From assembly GCF_003797945.1 (NCBI RefSeq), contig NZ_RKKU01000015.1:1-64000 (forward strand): a stretch of DNA of 64,000 bases, read 5' to 3'. Made by a program: the position numbers and the translations under genes. Shown piece after piece: positions 41,062-48,955 of this stretch; within the stretch, counting starts at the first letter, position 1; each line of letters opens with the position of its first letter. The DNA comes from Pseudomonas neustonica. Lineage in GTDB: Bacteria; Pseudomonadota; Gammaproteobacteria; Pseudomonadales; Pseudomonadaceae. The notes beneath the pieces are model-generated. The model searched no databases, was not told the DNA's origin, and saw only the letters and a list, made by a program, of their open reading frames with translations.

Positions 41062-42069
41062 ATGGCGACACCATTGCGAGTCACCGGTGCCTGGGTGCAG
41101 CTGTTGACTGACTGGCTCGATGCCCAGCAACTGCCCGCGCCGGAGTTGCGCCTATTGCTGGACAGTCGAACTGGTGCAGATCTGGTGCCTATGCCGTTGT
41201 GGCAGTCCATGCTGGCGCAAGCGGTGGCGCTTCGACCAAGCGAGCCAGCAGTTGCGCTGAATATAGGCGCGCAGGCTAAACCGAGGCATGTAGGGGTGCT
41301 GGGTTACCTGCTGCTGGCTTGTAACAATCTTGCTGAAGGTGTGGCTGCTTATCAGCGTTATGAGCGCTTGTTTTACGGCGAAGACCTGGTGCAGGTAAGT
41401 GCCTCGACTAACGAGATGGCACTGGTCTGGCCAGCACACGCCTCGACCGGCGAGCTCGCAGACAGCGTCGCCATTGCTGCTCTGCTTAGCCTGCTGCGAC
41501 ATTTGCTGACGATGCCACCGGTGCCTCTGAGAGTGAGTTTTGCTTTTCCAGCGCCGGGTGATGCGCAGGTAGTTGCTGCCTACGAGCAGTTCTTCGCATG
41601 CCCTGTACTTTTTTCGGCCGCCTGCACCGAGGTGGTTTTTCCGTCCAGCGTGTTAACGCTGACGTTACCGCATAGCGATCCCAGTGTGCGCCAGCTACTC
41701 GACCGGCAGGCACAGGCGGCGCTCCTGGCGCTGCCGGAATCTGATGCATTTGCTCGCGCTTTGCAGCAATGCATGCTGCGATTGTTATCAGAGGGTAGCT
41801 TGAACTTGCCGCGGGTGGCGGCAGAGCTGCATATGTCGGTTCGTCATCTACAACGACGCCTGGAGTCGCGGGGTCAGAGCTGGCGCGGGTTGCTGGATGA
41901 TCTGCGGCAACAGTTGGCAAAGCAATATCTGGCCGATCCTGGCTTGCTGCTCAGTGATGTTGCGCTGCTGCTGGGGTTTTCCGAGCAAAGTGCGTTCAAC
42001 CGAGCGTTTCGTCGCTGGAGTGGTGAAACGCCTTTGAGTGCGCGTCGCAGGCTGTTGCGGACGGACTGA
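41062..42069 (+). CDS. AraC-family transcriptional regulator
   Basis: A 335-residue regulator. The N-terminal two-thirds matches the arabinose-binding-domain type shared with OruR/ArgR-like Pseudomonas regulators (RHVGVLGYLLLACNNLAEGVAAYQRYERL). The C-terminal AraC helix-turn-helix pair includes LNLPRVAAELHMSVRHLQRRLESRG and ALLLGFSEQSAFNRAFRRWSGETPL. The effector is unknown; the divergent hydroxylase is the natural candidate target. Confidence 0.93.
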   Translation: MATPLRVTGAWVQLLTDWLDAQQLPAPELRLLLDSRTGADLVPMPLWQSMLAQAVALRPSEPAVALNIGAQAKPRHVGVLGYLLLACNNLAEGVAAYQRYERLFYGEDLVQVSASTNEMALVWPAHASTGELADSVAIAALLSLLRHLLTMPPVPLRVSFAFPAPGDAQVVAAYEQFFACPVLFSAACTEVVFPSSVLTLTLPHSDPSVRQLLDRQAQAALLALPESDAFARALQQCMLRLLSEGSLNLPRVAAELHMSVRHLQRRLESRGQSWRGLLDDLRQQLAKQYLADPGLLLSDVALLLGFSEQSAFNRAFRRWSGETPLSARRRLLRTD

Positions 42070-42107
42070 TGGCGTTACAGTATCGTAACGTTAATCAAGG
42101 ATTACCT

Positions 42108-42464
42108 ATGTACGCCATCGCCTCTTTAGCAACACTTCTGGTTGCCCTTTTACACGCTTACTTCCTGCTGTTGGAAATGTTTTTCTGGGACAAACCGCTG
42201 GGACTCAAATCCTTTGGCCAAACACCTGAGAGTGCCGCCGCGACCAAGGTGATGGCAGCAAATCAGGGCTTGTATAACGGGTTTCTGGCCGCGGGTCTGA
42301 TTTGGGGCGTGGCCCTGGGACCGGCGGGCGACGGCATCAAGCTGTTCTGCCTTGGCTGCGTAATCATCGCCGGGGTATTTGGTGCCCTGACCGCTAGCCG
42401 CAAGATTCTTTATGTACAAGCGGCTCCAGCAGCACTCGCGCTGGTTCTTGTGCTCTTGTCCTGA
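42108..42464 (+). CDS. DUF1304 membrane protein
   Basis: A 118-residue protein with four hydrophobic helices and the DUF1304 pattern LLVALLHAYFLLLEMFFWDKP followed by NQGLYNGFLAAGLIWG. Function unknown. I start at ATG 42108, which has AAGGA six bases ahead; an ATG at 42069 overlapping the araC stop is possible but less likely. Confidence 0.88.
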   Translation: MYAIASLATLLVALLHAYFLLLEMFFWDKPLGLKSFGQTPESAAATKVMAANQGLYNGFLAAGLIWGVALGPAGDGIKLFCLGCVIIAGVFGALTASRKILYVQAAPAALALVLVLLS

Positions 42465-42526
42465 GCTTTGTCGTGCTGACTGCACTAGACTCGAAGCAGG
42501 TTTCTCCTTTCTGGTGGATTGGTTGA

Positions 42527-44116
42527 ATGCTGACTTATTACCGCTCATTGCTACAGTCTTTGTTTGCGATGCTGCTGATCGGGATTCTGGTGGTCGAGGT
42601 ATTGATGTGGCAGATCGATGTCTCTGCCCGCAGTCAGTCTGCCCAGCAGCTATTGTCTCGCGGCGCAGACGTGCGCAGCGTGCTGGAAACCAGGCTGCGC
42701 GACGGTATCTATTTAACCCGAGGGCTGGTGTCCTTCCTGCATAGTCAGCAAGGATTGCGTGATCAGGAGAACGTCGAAGACTGGCTGGCCAGTATGCTGG
42801 AGGAAGTCGATTACCTGATCAATATTGGTATTGCGCCGAATAACCGCATCGAGTTGATTTATCCTCGCGAGGGTAATGAGGCGGCGTTAGGTCTTGCCTA
42901 TAGTGATGTGCCCGCGCAGTGGAGTGCAGTGCAAGAGATCATGCGCACAGGTAAGCCCGTTCTGGCCGGACCTCTGAATCTGGTTCAGGGCGGCAGCGGG
43001 TTAGTGTATCGCTCGCCGGTCTATCTCGATGGTCGTTACTGGGGGCTGGTCAGTACGGTGATGGATGCGTCCGCTTTGCTTGGCATCCTTGACACCGAAC
43101 CGCGCTGGCAGGATCTCAACGTGCAGCTTCAGCGCGGGCAAGACAGGCGTGCAGAAACCTTTACCCGTATATGGGGCGCGGATCTGATACCGGGCTTGCC
43201 GCAGCAGGCCATGTTGATCGAATTACCGAGTGTCACTTGGCGTTTGATTGTGCAGCTGCGCGCTGAGCGCACACATGCTGTGCTCTACCGTATTGGTTTT
43301 TACGGGCTGCTATTGCTTATCCTGCTGGCTGTGGGGTACACCAGTGCCGCTCATATTCGGCAGCGGCGCGAGCGTGAAATGTTGCGCGCCGAGTCGGAAA
43401 AGATGAAAAGCGAATTCATCTCTACCATTAATCACGAGTTGCGTACGCCGCTGACGAGCATTCTTGGCACTTTGAGCTTGCTGCAGGGCGGTGTCGTGGG
43501 GGCGCTATCCAAAGACGCGGAACGCATGGTGCTGCTCGCCAAACGTAACGGCGAGCATTTGCTCAAACTGATCAACGATCTACTGGATATCGACAAACTC
43601 GTGGCTGGCAGCATGCAACTTGAGCTGCAGGACTTGGAGCTTGATCAGATTCTACCGCGCGCTGTCCAGGAGCTGGACGGGGTTGTGCGTCAGCGTGATC
43701 TGAGTATTCAGTACGAGAACCCTTTTAGTCATGCGCGTGTCCGAGTTGACCCTACGCGGTTTAAGCAGGTACTGGATAACCTGCTATCCAACGCTATCAA
43801 GTTTTCGCCGCCAGGCGCAGTCATTATGGTGCAGGTCAGGAGCGTAGAGGATGGTGCGCGCTGGCGAATAGAGGTGAGAGACCATGGCGGCGGTATGCCG
43901 CTGGGCTTTCAGGATAAGGTGTTCGAGCGTTTCACTCAGGCTGACAGCAGCTCGCAGCGCCGGGCGGGCGGAACCGGGCTGGGACTGGCTATTACGCGCG
44001 GGCTGGTAGAGCAGATGGGCGGGGAGATCGGCTTCACCAGTTCGGATGCCGGAACCTGTTTTTATGTGTTGATGCCGGCTTTGACGGATTCAACCGGTAT
44101 TGAGACGCCAGCGTGA
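42527..44116 (+). CDS. CHASE-domain sensor histidine kinase
   Basis: Membrane sensor kinase of 529 residues. The first transmembrane helix is at about 10-30, then a periplasmic CHASE domain (NIGIAPNNRIELIYPREGNEA), a second helix at about 255-275, HisKA with the phosphorylated His in INHELRTPLTS, and HATPase_c with N (DNLLSNAIKF), G1 (RDHGGGMPLG) and G2 (GGTGLGLAI) boxes. No response regulator lies beside it, so its partner is elsewhere. The ligand is unknown. Confidence 0.94.
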   Translation: MLTYYRSLLQSLFAMLLIGILVVEVLMWQIDVSARSQSAQQLLSRGADVRSVLETRLRDGIYLTRGLVSFLHSQQGLRDQENVEDWLASMLEEVDYLINIGIAPNNRIELIYPREGNEAALGLAYSDVPAQWSAVQEIMRTGKPVLAGPLNLVQGGSGLVYRSPVYLDGRYWGLVSTVMDASALLGILDTEPRWQDLNVQLQRGQDRRAETFTRIWGADLIPGLPQQAMLIELPSVTWRLIVQLRAERTHAVLYRIGFYGLLLLILLAVGYTSAAHIRQRREREMLRAESEKMKSEFISTINHELRTPLTSILGTLSLLQGGVVGALSKDAERMVLLAKRNGEHLLKLINDLLDIDKLVAGSMQLELQDLELDQILPRAVQELDGVVRQRDLSIQYENPFSHARVRVDPTRFKQVLDNLLSNAIKFSPPGAVIMVQVRSVEDGARWRIEVRDHGGGMPLGFQDKVFERFTQADSSSQRRAGGTGLGLAITRGLVEQMGGEIGFTSSDAGTCFYVLMPALTDSTGIETPA

Positions 44117-44149
44117 TCGAGGCAAGTGTATTTAGTGCAGGGAGGGGTG

Positions 44150-44518
44150 ATGCATAGCAAATTGACAGTCAAGGAAATAAAGGCGTTTGTACCCGCGCAA
44201 GACTATGTGAAAAGCAAGGCGTTTTATCGTGATGTGGGCTTTGAAATGGCCTCTGATATGGGCGATGTAGCCTACTTTCGTCTTGGCGAATGCAGCTTTC
44301 TGCTGCAGGATTTTTACCAGCCGGCGCTGGCTGACAATTTCATGATGCATCTGTTGGTTGACGATGCACGGGCCTGGCATATTCATTTAGACAAGGCAGA
44401 TCTGACAGCACGGTATGATGTGCAGCTCTCTGAATTGGTTGAGCAGCCCTGTGGTATGCTTGACTTCACGCTGACTGATCCTAGTGGTGTGCTTTGGCGT
44501 ATAGGCCAGAACCTGTGA
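44150..44518 (+). CDS. VOC (glyoxalase/bleomycin-resistance fold) protein
   Basis: A 122-residue vicinal-oxygen-chelate protein, with KAFVPAQDYVKSKAFYRDVGFE, then FRLGECSFLLQDF and FTLTDPSGVLWRI. The role (enzyme, or binding protein for a toxic compound) is not clear. GGGAGGGG lies just before the ATG at 44150; the frame reaches 44126 without support. Confidence 0.88.
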   Translation: MHSKLTVKEIKAFVPAQDYVKSKAFYRDVGFEMASDMGDVAYFRLGECSFLLQDFYQPALADNFMMHLLVDDARAWHIHLDKADLTARYDVQLSELVEQPCGMLDFTLTDPSGVLWRIGQNL

Positions 44519-44529
44519 GCCAATAAGGC

Positions 44530-44916
44530 ATGGATTTACGCAACTATTTGCTTGGCAAGCCAGAGGTGCAGGAAGACTTTCCTTTTGGCCCGGAAGCGGC
44601 GGTATTCAAAATCCAGGGCAAGATGTTTGCTCTGCTGGTCGAGCGTGCAGGTGTCGCCAGTATCAACCTGAAATGCGACCCTGAACAGGCGATCGGACTG
44701 CGCGATCTGTTTCCGGCGGTTACTCCCGGCTATCACATGAACAAACGCCACTGGAATACGGTCCGAGATGATGGTTCGGTTCCAGCGGGGGAGTTGCAGC
44801 GCATGGTTGATCATTCCTACGCGTTGGTTGTGCGAGGACTGACGCGGGCGCAGCGTTTGGGGCTGGAAGCGAGGCACGGTAAGGCTGCGCTTTATGCGGA
44901 TCAGCTTGAGCGCTAA
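44530..44916 (+). CDS. MmcQ/YjbR-family protein
   Basis: A 128-residue protein with the family pattern LGKPEVQEDFPFGPEAAVFKIQGKMFAL and MNKRHWNTV. It has a double-wing DNA-binding-like fold; function unknown. It starts 12 bases after the VOC gene and is followed by the broken GNAT gene, probably as one transcript. Confidence 0.92.
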   Translation: MDLRNYLLGKPEVQEDFPFGPEAAVFKIQGKMFALLVERAGVASINLKCDPEQAIGLRDLFPAVTPGYHMNKRHWNTVRDDGSVPAGELQRMVDHSYALVVRGLTRAQRLGLEARHGKAALYADQLER

Positions 44917-44920
44917 GTCA

Positions 44921-45395
44921 ATGCGGCTCCGTTATGGGACCGCAGCGGATAGTGCTGCCTGCGCTGCGTTATTTACCGCAGCAGTGCACCAGTTGGCATC
45001 CAGTCACTATAACCCGCAACAATGCGAAGCCTGGGCGCCGCTTAAACCGGATGTAACACGCTGGCAGAAGCACCTGGGCAGTCTGGAGTTGCTGTTGGCC
45101 GAAGACGCTCAGAGGCTGCTGGGCTTTATTGGTTATGCCCATGATGGGCACATCGACCTGCTGTATTGCGCGCCGCGCGCCGCGCGCTGCACGCAGTGGC
45201 GTGGCCAGCACACTTTACCTGGCAGCAGAGCAGCGCCTTGTCGCGCAAGGCGTGACGAGGCTGTTTACCGAAGCCAGCATGCTGGCGAAGCCATTCTTTC
45301 ACCAGCAGGGCTTCAGCGTGATTGCACAGGAAGAAGTGCAGCGCGGCGAAGGGGTAACGCTACTGCGTTATCGCATGCAAAAAATACTGGATTGA
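44921..45395 (+). pseudogene. GNAT acetyltransferase with a frameshift at a 7-bp tandem repeat
   Basis: The N-terminal half (RLRYGTAADSAACAALFT to HIDLLYCAPR) is in one frame and the C-terminal half (RSGVASTLYLAAEQRLVAQG to RYRMQKILD) is in the next frame. The shift occurs at three tandem 7-bp units. Removing one unit joins the halves to read LLYCAPRAARSGVAS, the expected GNAT motif A region, so the intact gene would encode about 155 residues. In the present phase the first frame runs on to 45463 with an unrelated tail. It may be a sequencing error, a true pseudogene, or a switchable gene. Confidence 0.8.
45168..45188 (+). repeat. Three tandem 7-bp units GCGCGCC
   Basis: GCGCGCC at 45168-45174 and 45175-45181, then GCGCGCT at 45182-45188. 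Seven is not a multiple of three, so each gain or loss of a unit changes the reading frame of the GNAT gene. Confidence 0.9.
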
Positions 45396-45467
45396 GGTGG
45401 CAAGCTGCTTGGCATTGCTACCAGCGTACCGCTATCTTTGTGCCTTCAGGTTTAAGGGAATAACAAT

Positions 45468-45887
45468 ATGAATGCCCAACTCATTTTGCTGCCAGTGCTG
45501 CTGCAGATCGCTCTGACGCTGGCAAGCTATGTTGCGCTGGCTCGGGCCAAAAGCAAGGCGCTGGCCTTGGGTCAGGTTGACGAGGTTCGGCGGGCGTTAC
45601 ACAGCGACGCATGGCCCGACAGCGTTATCAAGATCAATAACAATATCCGTAACCAGTTTGAGACGCCGGTGCTCTTCTACGTGCTGGTCCTGGTGCTACT
45701 GAACCTGGGGGCAGTGGGCTGGTTGACGCAGTTGCTGGCCTGGTTATTTGTACTCAGTCGGATCGCTCATACCCTGGTGCATACCGGAACCAATCAGGTA
45801 CCTCTGCGCCGCCGCCTATTCACCTTTGGTTGTGTCGTGCTCATGTTGATGACTGCGCTGGCTGCCTGGGTGTTGGTGATTGGCTGA
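45468..45887 (+). CDS. MAPEG-family membrane protein
   Basis: A 139-residue inner-membrane protein with four helices. The MAPEG pattern is present: NNIRNQFETPVLFYVLVLVLL, followed by SRIAHTLVHTG. Eukaryotic relatives handle eicosanoids and glutathione; bacterial roles are mostly unknown. It overlaps the next gene by one base (TGATG). Confidence 0.92.
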   Translation: MNAQLILLPVLLQIALTLASYVALARAKSKALALGQVDEVRRALHSDAWPDSVIKINNNIRNQFETPVLFYVLVLVLLNLGAVGWLTQLLAWLFVLSRIAHTLVHTGTNQVPLRRRLFTFGCVVLMLMTALAAWVLVIG

Positions 45888-46303
45888 TGGCCGGGTTTAT
45901 GGATTTGCTGCGCGGTCGAGGCCGCGTGTACCTGCTGGAGGCGGTACTCTGCTTCGGCAGCTTGGTACTGTTGCTGGGGATGGGGTTGGTGGCATTGCCG
46001 ATGGCATTTGCCGAGGGAGCCGATCCGCAGTTTGCCTGGCAGCTGGTAGCGATGCTGGCGCTCGGGTTTATTGGCCTGTGGGGAGCAACCCAGCTGGTGC
46101 TCAAGGTGGCTTATCCGCAGCGTCAGGTGGCCAAGCCGCAGGCGATAGTGATTACCCTGCTGCTGGGTATAGCAGCACTATTGTTGTTTCATCAATTGAT
46201 GGCCTTGTCGCGGGCTGCCACCATGATGTTGGTAGTGCTGCCGTTGCTGGGGAGTGCGCATTTTCTATTTTTGGGCCGCGATTACCTGGTGCGTAAGCGC
46301 TGA
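45887..46303 (+). CDS. Hypothetical membrane protein
   Basis: A 138-residue protein with about four hydrophobic segments, the first at roughly 18-40 and the last near the C-terminus, ending in a basic tail (DYLVRKR). I do not recognise the family. ATG at 45887 overlaps the MAPEG stop, so the two are probably translated together and may work together. The frame extends back to 45830 inside the MAPEG gene without support. Confidence 0.75.
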   Translation: MAGFMDLLRGRGRVYLLEAVLCFGSLVLLLGMGLVALPMAFAEGADPQFAWQLVAMLALGFIGLWGATQLVLKVAYPQRQVAKPQAIVITLLLGIAALLLFHQLMALSRAATMMLVVLPLLGSAHFLFLGRDYLVRKR

Positions 46304-46377
46304 CCTTTAGTTGACAGCTGCAGGCTGATCCGGTCGACTACAAACTTTGTTTTCTCTTCTCGGAGTCTGCTGCTGTC

Positions 46378-47061
46378 ATGTCTTCCTATACCCACGAACC
46401 CCGTTTGCTCTCTATCAATGCTGGCTCAGCGCAGCCTTTGCAGATAGGCAATCGGCATACCCGTACCGGTCATTTCAAGCAACCGTTGCAGGGTGTGGTT
46501 GCTATAGGCGCACAGGGCATCGAAGGTGACTTTATTGCCGACCTCAAGCATCACGGCGGCCCGGATCAGGCACTCTATATTTATAGCCAGGAAGATATCG
46601 ACTGGTGGAAGCAGCAATTGCAGCGTGATCTTGAACCGGGTTTCTTTGGTGAGAATCTGACAGTTTCGCATTGGTGGCCAACACTGCGAATCGGTGACCG
46701 TCTGCAGGCGGGTGAGTTGCTGCTGGAAATTACCGCGCCACGTATTCCCTGTTCTACGCTGGCGGCCCGGGTCGACGACAAGCTATTTGTTAAAGCTTTC
46801 GCTAAGGCCGAGCGCTGTGGGGCTTATGCGCGTGTGTTGCAACCGGGCAGCATTGAGGCGGGCGAAACGCTGACGGTAATCCAGGCGGATGTAATCTATC
46901 CGACCATTAACGAGGTGTTTCGCTACTGCCATTCCAAGGGGCATAACCTGGACTTTGTACAGCGGGTGCTACAATCGCCTGTCGCAGAAAAGATGCGAGT
47001 AGAGATGGAGGAGCGCAGGTCTGCGGCGGAAAAGGCGACGGGCCAGCTGCCAGGGCTTTGA
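46378..47061 (+). CDS. MOSC-domain protein (YiiM-like)
   Basis: A 227-residue soluble protein with an MOSC domain at about 30-165 (GDFIADLKHHGGPDQALYIYSQEDI, then GFFGENLTVS, IGDRLQAG and PCSTLA with the conserved Cys), and a helical C-terminal 3-alpha part. The family handles sulfur or molybdenum-cofactor chemistry; E. coli YiiM acts on N-hydroxylated compounds. It is convergent with the acyl-CoA cluster. Confidence 0.93.
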   Translation: MSSYTHEPRLLSINAGSAQPLQIGNRHTRTGHFKQPLQGVVAIGAQGIEGDFIADLKHHGGPDQALYIYSQEDIDWWKQQLQRDLEPGFFGENLTVSHWWPTLRIGDRLQAGELLLEITAPRIPCSTLAARVDDKLFVKAFAKAERCGAYARVLQPGSIEAGETLTVIQADVIYPTINEVFRYCHSKGHNLDFVQRVLQSPVAEKMRVEMEERRSAAEKATGQLPGL

Positions 47062-47089
47062 GTTCTGCTCGCCTGGTGCGTTGAACGCA

Positions 47090-48955
47090 CTAGCGTGGCA
47101 GCGTGGCCAGCAATAGTGCCCGATAGATGCCTTCACGTAGGCCGCCAGTCTTGCTCAACTTCATACGCTTTAGCGCCACTTGCTGGCGGCTGCTGGCGCT
47201 GACCCGCCAACCTTGCCAAGTTAACTGTAATAGTGCTCGCTTGCTGCCGATCTGGGTTTTTAATGCGCTCAGTGCCTGCGCCAAATCCTCTTCTTCTACA
47301 CTCATTCCGCTGCCCAGCGGAAAGGCGGGTAGCTCACCCGGTTGCTGCATTGTGCGCAAGCTGGACTCAAGCTGCGCAGGGGTATTGCGGCGGTAATGCT
47401 CCGGCAATCGGTAAGCTGGGGGCAGCTTGCCCGCCTGCTTAGCCTGTTTCATTAACGCCGGTTGAAAACGCGCATCGCTGATCGACAGCATGGCATCAAT
47501 TACCTCGGCATCACTTTTGTCACGCAGGTCAGCGACGCCGTACTCGGTCACGACCAGGTCGCGCAAGTGCCGTGGAATAGTGGTGTGCGGATACTGCCAG
47601 CAAATGTTGGAGGAGACCTTGCCGGCCTGAGTACGTGTTGCGGGTAGTGTGATGATCGAGCGCGCATCGTCCAATGCGAACGCCTGGGCCACAAAGTTGT
47701 ATTGGCCGCCGACACCGCTGATCACCTGCGCATCGGCCAGGCCGTCGGATACCACTGAGCCGGTCAGCGTGACCATCAGGGCGCTATTGATGAAGCGCGC
47801 GTGTTTGCGCGCCTGGCGCTTGCCAGGTTCATCGCCGTATAGGCTGTTGGTGTAAGAGACCGGCATCATGGCGATCTTGGCGCGCGTACTTGCTGGCAGG
47901 CGCTGCAGGATCTGATAGAGCACGGGGCTGCCGATGAAAAAGCCGGCATGAATCAGTTTGCCCTCTACCTCGCGCTTGATGACGCCTGCCTCAATAAGCG
48001 TTAGAAAGCCTTCGACCAGCATCTCGGTAACGCCATAGAGCCCCTGTTCAAAGGGATGGCAGTGGCGATCCTGCAGACTGTCTTGTTGCTCCAGTCTTTG
48101 CAGTAATGCGCGGAAGCGCTCTGGTTGCTGCTGGCGCAGACGCAAGGCATAGGCGATGGCATCGCCAATCGAGCCGATGCCAATTTGCAAGGTGCCGCCA
48201 TCGACGATCAGGCTAGCGACCCGCAGGCCGATGGCGTGGTGCTTGGTAGCTGCCGGGCTGTGCGGCGGGGTGAATAGCGCAAACTCGTACTCTTCGCCCT
48301 GCAGCAGTAGATCGAAGTCGCTGGCAGGGCGATCGGCAGAGCCGCCCATGAAAGGTAGCGCGTGGTTGACCTGTCCCACGCTGAGCATGCGTAGCTCGCC
48401 ACGTTGGCGCTGTTCGAGCAAATCGGCGCTGATGTCCGGGTTGCAGCTGAGACTATAGCGAGCGGGCTGCCCGTCAGTTAAGGTCTCACCGGGTGTGACC
48501 AGCTGCAGAATCAGGTTTACCTTCCAGCGCAGCAGCGTTGCCAGCGCGTGGGTGTAATTGAGACTGGTGTATTGCTGTTGCGCTAGCGGCACGCCCAGCC
48601 AACCGCCAGGCTGCAAAAAGAACTCACGGACGGTGATATTGCTGGGTAGCTCCCCGCTGCGCAGCGCTCTGGCGTATTCAAGATCGGGATAGCCAGCAAA
48701 CAGCCGTGCAGACAAAGGACCGATAAAGCGTTGTTCCAGCTCGCTCTTGGCGCTGGGTTTTTCTAGCGTCAGGGCGGTACAGATGGTCAGGGATATATCA
48801 GGGTTGGCCCGCGCCCGATGATACAAGGCGTTGATCAGGTGATTGGCTTTGCCCAGCCCGAGTGGCAGGCCCACCACCAGCTCATTGCCGAGGCGCTTGA
48901 GGATTTCATCGACCAGCGCTTCGGCTTTGTCAAAGCGCTGCGGCACTTCACTCAT
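47090..48955 (-). CDS. Acetyl-CoA hydrolase/transferase family protein
   Basis: A 621-residue CoA-transferase-fold enzyme. The C-terminal acetyl-CoA hydrolase/transferase domain is visible (VISGVGGQYNFVAQAFALDDARSII is the typical segment, then VVTEYGVADLRDKS). The substrate acyl group is unknown. I start at ATG 48955, which overlaps the end of the upstream gene by 8 bases; the longer frame to 49024 lies inside that gene. It is the last of three acyl-CoA genes and probably releases or transfers CoA from a beta-oxidation product. Confidence 0.85.
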   Translation of the reverse strand: MSEVPQRFDKAEALVDEILKRLGNELVVGLPLGLGKANHLINALYHRARANPDISLTICTALTLEKPSAKSELEQRFIGPLSARLFAGYPDLEYARALRSGELPSNITVREFFLQPGGWLGVPLAQQQYTSLNYTHALATLLRWKVNLILQLVTPGETLTDGQPARYSLSCNPDISADLLEQRQRGELRMLSVGQVNHALPFMGGSADRPASDFDLLLQGEEYEFALFTPPHSPAATKHHAIGLRVASLIVDGGTLQIGIGSIGDAIAYALRLRQQQPERFRALLQRLEQQDSLQDRHCHPFEQGLYGVTEMLVEGFLTLIEAGVIKREVEGKLIHAGFFIGSPVLYQILQRLPASTRAKIAMMPVSYTNSLYGDEPGKRQARKHARFINSALMVTLTGSVVSDGLADAQVISGVGGQYNFVAQAFALDDARSIITLPATRTQAGKVSSNICWQYPHTTIPRHLRDLVVTEYGVADLRDKSDAEVIDAMLSISDARFQPALMKQAKQAGKLPPAYRLPEHYRRNTPAQLESSLRTMQQPGELPAFPLGSGMSVEEEDLAQALSALKTQIGSKRALLQLTWQGWRVSASSRQQVALKRMKLSKTGGLREGIYRALLLATLPR

